Source: Strigamia acuminata
Lineage: Eukaryota; Arthropoda; Chilopoda; Geophilomorpha; Linotaeniidae
Assembly: GCA_949358305.1 (NCBI GenBank)
Contig: OX442315.1
Location: 10,690,427-10,754,426 of the forward strand
Reading direction: 5' to 3'
Length of the DNA stretch: 64,000 nt
Part shown: positions 45,470 through 56,840 of the stretch, piece by piece
Numbering within the stretch: position 1 is the stretch's first letter
How the letters are laid out: each line of letters starts with the position of its first letter
The notes under the pieces: generated by a model
Seen by the model: only the letters and a program-made list of their open reading frames with translations
Told to the model about the DNA's origin: nothing
The model's database searches: none
Position numbers and translations under genes: made by a program

Positions 45470-48400
45470 CTAGATGACGGACCTTAATCCGAGCCAGATG
45501 TACCCGCCGACGGATTGGACCAGGAAAAGTTTCCAGTACCAGTTGCAGCTCCACCAGGGAGCGAAGAACGGTAGGACCGTGAGTGCTGCCATCACCACAA
45601 CTGAGGGAATTGTACTGGTGTAACCAAGCGGTCGAAGGAGAGGTTCTCCGAGCGTCTGAACTGGGTGTTCGTCGGCGGTTGCGGTTTTGAAAAACTTCGA
45701 AAGGAGTCTGGAATAGAAAAAGATCCGTTAGCTTGTTTCCAAAGTGCACCAATGCTTATCGTCCAAAAAATATTTCCTTCTAAAAATTTACTGATAAATT
45801 TGGGTTGCATCTTAAGGTAGGTTCACACTTGTGTTCACACTAGACCATGGCTCGGCAACCTTTTGAGACGAAGAGCCAAAAGTTACAATTTACAAAATTT
45901 CCCAGTTTTTAAAGAGCCACTAACATTTTTGTTTCAATATTATGGTATTTGATTAGGATTAGGTATATAAATTTGATTTTTTTTTTGCAGTATAATATAT
46001 TTATGAGTTTTGAAAATAAAATAATATAATTATTAATATTTGTGCATGGAACTGGAGAGCCGCATCTTGACATCGAAAAAGTCGCATAGCCGCACCCCTG
46101 CACTAGACCTAATGCAAGCTGCTTGCGTCCAGAAATTCTTGACGTTGACGCCAATTCCTGCTTCAACTCCAAGTTGTAGTAAGCGACGCAACGCAAGGAA
46201 AGGAAAGGTCTTGCAGCCAACCAATCACGATCGACTCCAACTCTCTTCGATTCACATCTGGTTGGCGAGACTTTGCCTCACGCAAACAGGCCGTCATTTT
46301 CGGATTCTGGAACTAGTTCTAGATTCTAGAACTAGATCCAATTCCAGGTTTCATTGAAACCATCTGATTGGCCAGACGCAACATCATTTGTTTCAGCTCT
46401 GTTCACACGTGCCCTACAGTGTGAACAGACTGTGTTGCGCTTGACTAATTTCTCCTTGCGTTGCGTCGCTTCGCCCCTAGTGTGAACACAAGTGTGAACC
46501 TAGCTTTATAAATATGGTACCATGTGAACCCTGCTTTACACTTTTAGCAGACCCATTCCAAATTACCCGCTAATTAGCCCACCTCACCTGTCAGTATTAA
46601 TAAAGGCATTGTTCAACCAGGTCTTCACATCACTTTCGCCCTTTGGAATACTGGACACTGGTATCCTTTCCACATGTATGTGGATGCGTGGTTTGTGTAA
46701 CTTCATAAACTCTAAAACAATTTTTAAAAAATACATCAATAAAAAAAAAAAAATAATATAACCCTATTTTATCGATTAAGAGCCGCGGCTCTTATTCAAA
46801 ACTGCCATTTTTGTCAGCAATTTCGGTTTTTCGTTTGTTACTTTTGTTTAATGTAACATACTAAGTCTGAACGTCACGAACGAAGCGTACGTTCATCGTT
46901 CGTTAGGTTAAATACGGAAACAATATCGTACTTTTGCAAAAATACGGTATTCTTGGTGTCTCAGCCGCGGCTACTATTCGAGGGCGACTCTTAATCGGTA
47001 AAATATGGTATTATATTTTTTTACCAAACATTGAAGGAGCTCTTTTCCTCTGTCCTTTCTTCTGCGCATCCTCGTAAATAATTGTGGCGTTGTAGACATA
47101 CTCGACGTTGTTTCTCATTTTCTCCATCATGAGATAGAAACCTCGAGATTTGGGCATCGAACAGTGAGTCAAAGGCTGCAGACCCTGCGACTGAGCGATT
47201 TGTTTGTTCTTTTCCGCGAGATCCTTCGATTCCGGATTGTAACGCGTTCCTTCCGGGAATATGACAAGCCACGACTGGAACGGAAGCGAATAATTCATTT
47301 TTCTTTTTTAAATCCAAAAATGATGGAATATAGTCCAGCCTCGTCATACCAAATCACGAGAGACCCGAAAAATCAGTTCGTTATAACAAAAAATTCGTTA
47401 TAACAAAAAATTCGTTATAACAAAAAATTCGTTATAACAAAAAATTCGTTTTAACAAAAATTTCGTTCTCACAAAAAATTCGTTCTCACAAAAAATTCGT
47501 TATAACAAAAGGTTCGTTATAACAAAAAATTCGTTTTTACAAAAAATTCGTTATAATAAAAAATTCGGAATAACAAAAAATTCGTTATAACAAAAAATTC
47601 GTTATAACAAAAGATTCGTTATAACAAAAAAATCGTTTTTACAAAAAATTCGTTATAACAAAAAATTCGGTTCAACAAAAAATTCGTTATAACAAAAAAT
47701 TCGTTATAACAAAAAATTCGTTATAACAAAAAATTCGTTATAACAAAAAATTCGTTATAACAAAAAATTCGTTATAACAAAAAATTCGTTATAACAAAAA
47801 ATTCTTTTTTACAAAAAAATCGTTATAACAAAAAATTCGTTATATCGTGGTTCGTTATAACTAGGTTCGACCGTAGTTTTATATATTACAGGAATGTTGC
47901 TATTTTGCAGGTATTCTAGTCTGTTCATCATCTTGTCCTGGTTGAAATGCCCTCGTCGCACGTATATGCATCCGTGCTGCATCGAATAAAGGATTAGGCA
48001 AGTTAGTCGTTATTCGTCGTGAAATAATACGGCCGGGATGGGCAACCTATACTACGTTTACATGCACCGAATATTTCGAGTGGTGAATAATTCGAGTGGT
48101 GAAAAAATCAAATTGTTGTGTTTACGTGCAGAAAATAATGGATAAAGTGGCCCTGTTTAAATTCACACGTTAACGCATGCATAATGCACAAATTCTGCTT
48201 TGTGATGGTGCGCTTAGTGATTTTGTGCGCTGTAGCGAGTGTGCACATGTGTTTTCAAATTGGTTGAACAGATGTGTGGATCGTTTGAGGAAAATTGATG
48301 GAAAATAAAGGAGAGTAAATAAATGGAGGAAGTTTTTAAAAACAAAGTTAAATATATAAAATAGACACTTAAATAAATAAATATAAATGTTTTTATCTTG

Positions 48401-49916
48401 GGCTTCGGATGACTACGCTTGTCTATGCGTTGTGCATTGCAATGTTAACACGTGAAGCAGAAATACACGCATGTGAAACAAGATTATGTGAAGAATGATC
48501 ATGTGAATGATGATGCATGATCACAAGATAGGTGCATATTGCACTTTTACAAACTGTAGGCGCTTCAGGAATTCCTGTCCTGATATTTGACCTTTTTAGA
48601 ATTTTTAGACAAAATTTGATCTTTTTAGAATTCTTGCACAAAAATTTGTTCTTTTTCGAATTTTTGGACAAAAAAATTGATCTTTATAGAATTTTTTCGA
48701 CAAATATTTGACTTTTTTAGAATTTTTAGACAAATATTTGACCTTTTTAGAATTTTTGGACGAATATTTGACCTTTTTAGATTTTTTAGACAAATATTTG
48801 ACCTTTTTAGAATTCTTGCACAAAAATTTGATCTTTTTAGAATTTTTGGACAAAAATTTGACCTTTATAGAAAATTTGGACAAAAATTTGACCTTTTTTA
48901 GAATTTTTGGACAAAACTTTGACCTTTTTAGACTTTATAGACAAAAAGTTTGATCTTTTTAGAATTTTTGGACAAAATTTTGATCTTTTTAGAATTTTTG
49001 GACAAAAACTTGACCTTTAGACTGTTTTACACAAAAATCTAATTTTTTTAAACCCCAACATAAACACGGCCTCAAAACATGTATCGCAAACATCAATCAC
49101 ACATTTCCTTATCTCTTTTTATATTACGTATGCAACGACAACTTTTTATCACCTTCAAAACATCTGCCGTTTTAAAATACCCACCACAACCAACTATTTT
49201 AAAAAAAAATAATAAAAAAAAATAAAAAAAATATATATACAAAAAAATCAAATAGAAACCTTAATTCCTCATAATTCCTCAATTTTACCTGTTCAAAAGT
49301 AATTTGCTAGCCAAACCTCATTACAACACACCTGGTATAAATACATGCCAACCATTGGAATAAGCTGCAGTTGGTTTTTCATAATAAACCTCACATTCCC
49401 TTCTGATCCCTGACGGATTGCCAACATACCCACAATTATCCAATCAACTGCAAATAAAAAATAAATAAATATTTCACCACTAAAAACAAACAAATAAAAA
49501 ATAAAACAAACAAATACCTGTAGACTGATGATTAGAAATATAAATAACCTTTTCCTTCCGTTTAAACACGTCTGCCACATCCCCATAAAATAAAATCTGA
49601 AAAAAAAACACCAAAAATAAACAAAAAAATTCAAATTTTCAATTTTTTGGACAAAAACCTCAGCGTTGACCCAATGTTCGAAAAAATACAAGATAATTCT
49701 TTGGTAAATTAAGAAAACAGTGTCATCTCCTCGTTGGTAGAGCCAATTTGGTAGGAAAAAGGTGAGAACGCGCCAACTGAGCCACATTGTGTACAGTTGG
49801 GGGACCACGCCGACCAGGACGACGACGGGGAAAAACGAGCGAAAATAGGAATTAAGCAGGCACATTCCCGTCTTGATGCTCATTTTACTCCGAGTTTGCA
49901 ATTCGCTGCACTGCAT
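45470..49916 (-). CDS. AGPAT5: Lysophospholipid acyltransferase, AGPAT5 type
   Basis: Seven exons: 49659-49916, 49518-49596, 49332-49447, 47890-47976, 47025-47274, 46588-46711 and 45470-45707, giving 383 aa; all phases join. The catalytic NHxxxxD motif is NHQSTVD (108-114) and the substrate motif is FPEGTRYNPE (186-195). It has a hydrophobic N-terminus (FFPVVVLVGVVPQL) and two hydrophobic segments near the C-terminus (VVVMAALTVLPFF; LFLVQSVGGYIWLGL), so it is an integral membrane enzyme. Family role: acylation of lysophosphatidic acid (or related lysolipids) in ER/mitochondrial membranes. The start ATG at 49916 could also be the one at 49883. Introns carry a minisatellite, a satellite-expanded pogo-like MITE, an M1 MITE and a nested pair of elements. 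Confidence 0.9.
45816..46504. mobile_element. MITE with 28-bp TTCACACTTGTGTTCACAC inverted repeats
   Basis: 45816-45843 and 46477-46504 are inverted copies with one mismatch (TAGGTTCACACTTGTGTTCA). It is interrupted by the hAT-like element at 45846-46100; without it this element is about 430 bp. Located in the last intron of the acyltransferase gene. Confidence 0.85.
45846..46100. mobile_element. 255-bp hAT-like MITE with perfect 8-bp target duplication
   Basis: CACTAGAC at 45838-45845 and again at 46101-46108 flank it exactly. The left end is CATGGCTCGGCAACC and the right end GCCGCACCCCTG, resembling degenerate CAGGGG..CCCCTG hAT ends. It inserted just inside the TIR of the older MITE. Confidence 0.85.
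46765..47005. mobile_element. MITE family M1, copy 4
   Basis: TATTTTATCGATTAAGAGCC at the left, CGACTCTTAATCGGTAAAATA at the right. Full length. Located in an acyltransferase intron, about 20 bp from a 5' splice site. Confidence 0.8.
47331..47875. mobile_element. pogo-like MITE expanded into a TIR-derived satellite
   Basis: The ends TAGTCCAGCCTCGTCATACC and TATAACTAGGTTCGACCGTA are inverted, as in the pogo-like family. The interior (about 47390-47840) is a tandem array of TTCGTTATAACAAAAAA (17 bp). The unit contains TTCGTTATAAC, the inner TIR motif of the family. It lies in acyltransferase intron 4. Confidence 0.8.
48585..49025. repeat. Minisatellite in acyltransferase intron 3
   Basis: Units of about 29-30 bp: ACAAAAATTTGACCTTTTTA followed by GAATTTTTGG. 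ORFs on both strands are repeat artefacts. Confidence 0.9.
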
Positions 49917-50400
49917 TTTCAATTTCTTGTTTAAAATTTCCCTCCAAAATAGAATTGTGTCCGTTAAATGGCCCGAACAAGTCGATCTGTCGCCGATGAC
50001 AAACTGGCCGCCATTACGCTCTAGGTTGCCATGTTATTTGGGTTGCTATAGCGACGTCAGTTGTGATCGTCGGAAATAAACAAATTATTTTTGTTTTGGT
50101 ATTTAAAATGGAAGGAATTTTATTTTTTTCTTGGGTTTATTAAAAATATATTTAATTTTTATTTTATTTTACGTTTTAAATTTTTTTTTTTCTGTTTTGG
50201 ATTTTGTAAATGACAAGTGAGATTCACAAATGAGCCGTCAGGTGTCACTGCGAACCGCAAACAAACTTGTTTCCACCTGTTTTTTCGTTGATGGTAATTC
50301 CTATAATTTAATGCAGCAGTTTAGGGAGTCACGACTACACGATGATGCGAATAACAAGTTGTGTCAGTCACATTTGTGTAATTATAATATTTTTACATAA
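49917..50400. promoter_or_regulatory. Upstream region of the acyltransferase gene, possibly divergent promoter
   Basis: TATA-less. It faces an apparent 5' exon on the plus strand ending in AAAAG|GTGAGA at 50456. No other feature recognised. Confidence 0.35.
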
Positions 50401-50764
50401 TGACTTGAGTAGTTTGTTGAAACAAAATGGCGTCTTTTGAAAGTGCACTTTAAAAGGTGAGAGAATAATGTGGATGTAATTTATTAAATAAAAAGACGTG
50501 GAACATAAATATATCTATTTTTTTGTTTTGTGAATTTATAGTGGATCAAACCAAGATGTCAAGTGATTTGTTGGATGGTGTGGAGACCCTCATTGATCAA
50601 CATGTGGCATTACCGTAAATCATCATCTACTTTATCATATTGGCCATTAGTGGCTGCAAGGTGAGTTGTTTTACTCATCTTTGCTTCTTTTATTTGGTCT
50701 GATTTAAAAAATTTATGGAGTAGTTGTTTTTTGTCTGAAAAGTAAATATTTTTTTTTTACAATT

Positions 50765-51470
50765 TGATTTTTTCTCCAAAAATTGAGTTCTTATCCCAAA
50801 AATTGAATTCTTATCACAAAAGTGGAATTCTTATCACAAAAATTAAATTTTTATCACAAAAATTGAATTCTTATCACAAAAGTAGAATTCTTATCACAAA
50901 AATTAAATTCTTATCCCAAAAATTGAATTCTTACCACAAAAATTGAATTCTTATCACAAAAATTGAATTCTTATCCTAAAAATTGAATTCTTATCCTAAA
51001 AATTGAATTCTTACTCCTAAAAATGAATTTTTATGCCAAATATTGAATTCTTATCACAAAAATTGAATTCTTATCACAAAAATTGAATTCTTATCACAAA
51101 AATTGAATTCTTATCACAAAAATTGAATTCTTATCACAAAAATTGAATTCTTATCACAAAAGTGGAATTCTTATCACAAAAATTAAATTATTATCACAAA
51201 AATTGAATTCTTATGCTGAAAATTGAATTCTTATCCCAAAAGTTGAATTTGTATCCAAAAAATTGAATTTTTACCTTAAAAATTGATTTTTTACCTTAAA
51301 AATTGATTTTTTACCTTAAAAATTGATTTTTTACCTTAAAAATTGATTTTTTACCTTAAAAATTGATTTTTTACCTTAAAAATTGATTTTTTACCTTGAA
51401 AATTGATTTTTTTACCTTAAAGATTGAATTCTTACCCAAAACATTGAATTCTTACCGCAAAAATTAAGTT
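50765..51470. repeat. AAAATTGAATTCTTATCACA minisatellite
   Basis: Homogeneous 20-bp units rich in EcoRI-like GAATTC. From about 51280 it changes to AAAATTGATTTTTTACCTTA, a second sub-array with the same period. Diverged units continue after the MITE at 51531-51965, which has inserted into the array. Confidence 0.9.
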
Positions 51471-51530
51471 TTTACCCAACTAATTGATTTCTAATCCCAA
51501 AAAATTGAATTCTAATCTCAAAAATTGAAT

Positions 51531-51965
51531 TACCGTAAAACCTCGTGTATAAGCCGACCCGTGTATAAGCCGACCCCCCCATTCTGAGGCACCATTTTGC
51601 TAATAAATGGTGCATGCGAGTATAAGCCGAGTACGTCAAAATGGTGTGAAATTTAGTCAAAAATTGATCAAATTGACTACAATTTAGTCAAAAATTGATC
51701 AAATTGACTACAATTTAGTCAAAAATTGATCAAATTGACTACAATTTAGTCAAAAATTGATAAAGTTGACTACAATTTAGTCAAAAATTGTTGAAATTGA
51801 CTGATTGTTGGACGCTTGGTCTTATACACAATACAAAATATTTCGAACGTAGCACTTACGTTGCTTTTTTTTTTTTTTTAAGCACGCGCGTATAAGCCGA
51901 CCCCCCCAATTAGCGGCCAGAATTTTGCAAAAAGTTGGTCGGCTTATACACGAGGTTTTACGGTA
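51531..51965. mobile_element. TACCGTA-ended MITE (GTATAAGCCGACC type)
   Basis: Left end TACCGTAAAACCTCGTGTAT, right end ATACACGAGGTTTTACGGTA, inverted. The interior repeats ATTGATCAAATTGACTACAA (about 35-bp units), so it has its own minisatellite. It interrupts the GAATTC array. Confidence 0.85.
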
Positions 51966-52179
51966 TAACCCAAAATTATTAAATTTTTATTCCAATAATT
52001 GAATTCTTACCCCAAAAATTGAATTCTTTTCCCAATAATTGAATTCTTATCCCAAATATTCATTTATTTATTTTACCTCAAAAGTTTAATTTTTACTTCA
52101 AAAATCCAACCTTTTTTTATATACAAAAAATTTAATTTTTGCTTCAATAATCTATTTTTTTGCCCCAATTGTCCAATTA

Positions 52180-52880
52180 TTGCCTTAAACATTCGATTTT
52201 TGCCTCAAACATTCGATTTTTGCCTCAAACATTCGATTTTTGCCTCAGAATTTCGATTTTTCTCAGAAATTCGATTTTTTTCTCAAAATATCGATTTTTT
52301 CTCAAAGTATCGATTTTTTCTCAAAAATTCGATTTTTGCTTCAAAAATCCGATTTTTGCTTCAAAAATCCGATTTTGTGCTTCAAAAATCCGATTTTTGC
52401 TTCAAAAATTTGATTTTTGCTTCAAAAATTTGATTTTTGCTTCAAAAATTTGATTTTTGCTTCAAAAATTTGATTTTTGCTTCAAAAATTTGATTTTTGC
52501 TTCAAAAATACGATTTTTACATCGAAAATTCGATTTTCACATAGAAAATTCGATTTTCACATCGAAAATTCGATTTTCACATAGAAATTTCGATTTTCAC
52601 ATAGAAAATTCGATTTTCACATAGAAAATTCGATTTTCACATAGAAAATTCGATTTTCACATAGAAAATTCGATTTTCACATAGAAAATTCGATTTTCAC
52701 ATAGAAAATTCGATTTTCACATAGAAAATTCGATTTTCACATAGAAAATTCGATTTTCACATAGAAAATTCGATTTTCACATAGAAAATTCGATTTTCAC
52801 ATAGAAAATTCGATTTTTGCCTCAAAAATTCGATTTTTTTTCTTCAAAAATCCGATTTTCACCTCGAAAATTCGATTTTT
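52180..52880. repeat. TTCGATTTTxAC minisatellite, two sub-arrays
   Basis: The first part has units TTTGATTTTTGCTTCAAAAA (20 bp). From 52517 to 52815 a nearly uniform sub-array of ATTCGATTTTCACATAGAAA follows. ORFs at 52160-52453 are repeat artefacts. Confidence 0.9.
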
Positions 52881-53736
52881 TTCCTCTAAATTTAACTTTT
52901 TAATTAAAAAAATATCCGAATCTGACCCAAACATTTCCGCTAGCTAACTTTTCTCAATCTCTGGACACACCTCTCCCAACCACAGCTTTCTACCTCCATA
53001 ACGGTAAACAAATAACCCAAACAAGTAGCCCATTCTTCCAACAACAACACATTATCAAATCCAAAAAAAAAATAAAAAATTTCCACAAAACATAAAACCC
53101 ACTCGTTTTGCGTGGAAACCAATGATTAGCCTTCCAAATTCGAACTGCAGAAACATGCGGAAACTGATCCCACAATCCGACCACGTAAAAACAAAAATCA
53201 AAAAAAAAAAAAAAAAAAAAAAATCCGCACAGGTGTTCACAGGTGTACTATGGAGAACAAATGAAATAAGGAGCCAAAGGGGTAATAACATGTTAGCAAA
53301 GTTGTAATTGGTAATTGAAAAACATGACATGTATATGCAGAGCAGGAAAAAAATCAGTCTGAAATTTCTATTATTATTATTTCACGAATGTTAACCCTTT
53401 TTTTATTTGGGCTGACATTTTTTTTTTTTTTAGTATTAAGAGGTAAAGGGTTGAGGCAATATACGTCAGTTTCACTCTTGGCTCAGGTAATTTATATGGA
53501 GCTGGAAAAATTTTACGACCGCCATCTTAATGCATCTTGCTCGTCTTTGCAAGTTTTTTTTTTTTTTTTTTTTGGAAGTTTTTATCTAGTGCAAGGAATT
53601 GAATTTTTACAACTGGTTAGTCATGTGTAAATGGATTGGAAATGTTGTGTTTTGTGGTCTTTTTGTTGCTTTTTCAACTTTGTTTTCATTAGGTGCGTTC
53701 CAAGTTTCTGTTCGTAACCGTTTATGAAGTTTATCT

Positions 53737-54026
53737 TATTTTATCGATTAAGAGCCGCGGCTTTTATTCAAAACTGTTGGACAATTGGTTCTCCGTTCTT
53801 CGCATTTGTATATTTAATTAGTGTTAATTTATAATTAGTGCTTATTTAAATATTGCATCATATGTTTTATTTCCTTTTACAATTGTGTATTTAGCGAGGT
53901 ACGTTCATCGTTCGTGAGGTTAAATACGGAAACAATATCGTACTTTTGCGAAAATACGGTATTCTTGGCGTCTCAGCCGCGGCTACTATAGAGGGAGACT
54001 CTTAATCGGTAAAATAAGGTATATAA
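53737..54026. mobile_element. MITE family M1, copy 5 with internal replacement
   Basis: Family ends TATTTTATCGATTAAGAGCC and CTCTTAATCGGTAAAATA, and the GTCTCAGCCGCGGCTACTAT block, are present. About 100 bp near 53780-53890 is unrelated to the other copies, as if inserted or replaced. More fragments (GCCGCGGCTACTATTC) trail to about 54530. Confidence 0.7.
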
Positions 54027-55765
54027 AACAGTATGCAAGAATGCACCTAACTGTGTTTATCAATCGTGCGAGTGTATGGCGCATAAAAATGTCTTTTTTT
54101 ATTCAACCGACGAATTGTGGTTGTGGCCCTTTTATTTGAACATAATTTAGCATTTATTTCCGCAAGTATGGCCGCGGTTCTTATTTCAAATCTCTGTTGT
54201 CGGCAGCGGCTACTATTCGAGGGGGGCTACAATTCAAGGACGGCTCTTGATGGGTAGATGTTGATAAAATTTTAGGTGAATAAAGTAGGATGTTGTACGA
54301 GTCTCCAGTTAAAATTTCATAAATTTTTCCCTCTCTTTTCCCGAGATACAGCCTTAAGAATCAACATGATGTGTTTGTTAACTTAGTTTTTGCCCTCACT
54401 GTAAAAGAAGTGTTCTTCGTTCATTTTGTTTCATTTTCCGTTTTAATTCTCCTAGAATAATAGCCGCGGCTACTATTCAAGGGCGGCTCTTATTTCACAT
54501 GGGTACTCTCGGCCATGGCTAGTATTTGAGGGCGGTTACAATTCAAATGCGGCTCATAATATTGCACTCAAATTTTGCAAGGTGAATGTTCGCTTGAAAG
54601 TATTTATGACACTTGAAAGTCTCACCTCTCGATCTAACTTTCAAGGTGGCCATTTTGAATTTGGTTGTAAAAAAACCAAAATTCGGCGTAAACCATTTCA
54701 AAAAGTACTGTATCTTACTCCATCGGAGTGCTAGTAGTTAAATAAATAAAAACGGAAACTTTGAACGCGCCGATTTTACTTAATTTTAATTTTTAGTTTG
54801 TTTTAACATTTGTTTTCAAAATCCCTAGTATTGTTTTCTTTTTCTTCTCTCTCTCTTTCTCTCTGATTGCATCGTTGCAACCGCCAAACTTTGAGTCAAA
54901 AAGCCCCATTTTATTTCCAATTTATATTCCATCAGAAACAAACCCAAACTCTCATCAATCTGCCAAGAATATTCCAAACAAGCAGAGAAATGAGTCCCTC
55001 AATATTCTCTGCTTCTAATTCACTTTTTTATTCTACATGGTTAGTCAATTCAAACTTATCCAACATATTGCAACCGCAACGATTGAGTTCATGTGGAAAC
55101 AGGTTTTTTTCCAATTTGATGTTTTCCAACATCAAAGACCTTAAAATAGAAACCTCATACAGTGGAAGGAAGGAAAAAAGAATCCTCTTTGATTTCCGGT
55201 CACCTTTGTCCACTCATGCAAGTAACTTTATATGCTGGGGATATTATGACATATGTCAATACCTATAGGAACATCAAAAGAGTTTTTTTGTCTGTAAAGG
55301 AAAAAAAGAGATGGTGGGGAGAGGAAAATGAAAAGAAATACGAGGGCAATGTCATAGTCAAAGTGGAATTTCTTTTTTTAATTTTAAATTTCAATGCGAT
55401 GTAATTACTGATGGATCTATACTTGTTCAAAAGCCGCCATGTTTGGATTTGTACGAGGAAGCATTGGGGCCAGCACACTAAAGCTGGAGTTTGATTTGAC
55501 GTCTTTTTGGAGTAACCAGATTAAAGTTTCATTCGAGACGATATAAGTGCTCTATTTCTAAGCCGCATCATGTTTTGGGAATTTAGAAATAAATTGTCAT
55601 TTTTGTAACAATCACAGAAGTTATTTTATGTAACAATGGAGGGGTGGACCTATCATTATTGGACGCACCTTATATGGGGGATGTGGTACCTTTTTTCTGC
55701 CAAGGGCCATTTGGATATGTATAACATTATTTGCGTGCTTTATCACTACCGACGTTACATCATAA
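54027..55765. other. Gene-free repeat-derived region
   Basis: M1-like fragments to 54540, a CT-rich run at 54838-54865, and ORFs at 54867-55268 and 55028-55213 on opposite strands that show no domain or splice context. I call nothing here. Confidence 0.4.
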
Positions 55766-56840
55766 ACCAAGGATAACTTGGACACGTATCCACATTTTGC
55801 CACCGACGGCGCCACATAATATATAGCCGCACTGTGCTCTGGGACGACAACAAGTAACAAACGTGCTTGGTCAGGCCTAGGACGATCAGTACAGGACTTC
55901 ACAGCCGCCATTTTTTTTGAAATCCAAGTTGTCCCGCATTGTTAAAACTTTTTGCGGGCAAATGGCGGACAACTGACATTCCGCATTTACATTTTTGGCG
56001 GACGTTATAACTATAGTTCAATTTTATTTAACGTTTGATTTAAAAATAATTTTTTTAGATATTAGAGAGTTTGCGGGATGCATTTTCCCCTTACAGTTAA
56101 AGACTATACGGTATAAAAATAGTGTAAGGGAAAAATGATAAACTAAGTTTTTTGCGGGCTGCACATTTCCCTTATCACTACACTATTTCAGCCAACTACT
56201 GACAGTTAGTAATTTTGGGCCTAAAAATTCAATTTGGGGGCATAAATGTCCAAATTTCTGCATAAAATTCCATTATTATGCCTATAAAGTATGGTTTTGG
56301 GCCTAAAATTCAATTTTGGGCCCCACTTATCATTCAATCTACGTACCTACGACTGATGTGTTTGATTGGGACAACAAAATAATCGCCATTTGCAATGGGC
56401 GGAGCTAACAATATAGTGTTCTCAATTCTGATTGACTGCGCTATATTTTAATTTAGTGTTGAAAACGATACACTAAAGATTTTTTCCTTACGAAATGGCA
56501 CTAAAATAGTGTATCGTAGAGCAAAATAAGGGAAAAATGCATCCTGCAAACTCTATTAATTTTAAATCAAACGTTAAATAAAATTGAACTATAGTTATAA
56601 CGTTCGCAAAAAATGTAAATGCGGGATGTCAGTCGTCCGCCATTTGCCGCAAAATAACACCATTTTGCACCGTTTCGGTCGGATGGCGCCATGAACACAA
56701 GACAAAATCGCATTATGGTCTAACAATTAAATTATGCTCGATGTGAAGTCCTGTCGTTGATCGTCCTACGTCGGGCAATGCGTGACACGTGATTGCTGTC
56801 ATCCAATCAACGCACAGAACGACAAATCAATGAGTAATTA
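55766..56840. mobile_element. Older GGATAAC-MITE, truncated and interrupted
   Basis: 55771-55877 and 56769-56835 together match the MITE at 19767-19988 (GGATAACTTGGACACGTATC; ACACGTGATTGCTGTCATCC). The two halves are separated by the 891-bp element at 55878-56768, and the right TIR is lost. Confidence 0.8.
55878..56768. mobile_element. 891-bp foldback element nested in an older MITE
   Basis: The ends TAGGACGATCAGTACAGGAC and GTCGTTGATCGTCCTA are inverted. Inner arms of about 150 bp (55926-56097 against 56512-56668) are also inverted copies (AACTATAGTTCAATTTTATT). Flanks GTCAGGC and GTCGGGC suggest a target duplication of about 8 bp with mismatches. No transposase. Confidence 0.8.

Larger units (their letters stand above)
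50542..53692 (+). pseudogene. Possible multi-pass membrane protein gene with in-frame stop
   Basis: Three exon-like segments on the plus strand: 50542-50660, 53434-53486 and 53590-53692. The first reads MSSDLLDGVETLIDQHVALP, a TAA, then IIIYFIILAISGCK in the same frame, ending at GTGAGT. The second reads LRGKGLRQYTSVSLLAQ before GTAATT, and the third CKELNFYNWLVMCKWIGN then a hydrophobic VVFCGLFVAFSTLFSL. Segments 2 and 3 join in phase; segment 1 does not join segment 2, so an exon is missing or the locus is dead. I recognise no family. It could be a decayed gene, an assembly error at the TAA, or an artefact of exon hunting. Confidence 0.3.

Noticed and set aside
50765-52880. Possible centromeric satellite
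   Set aside because: The arrays are short, of several unrelated units, and located between genes, like the other intronic minisatellites.
54867-55268. 133-codon ORF, Ser/Phe rich
   Set aside because: No domain, no promoter or splice context, and it lies in repeat-derived DNA.
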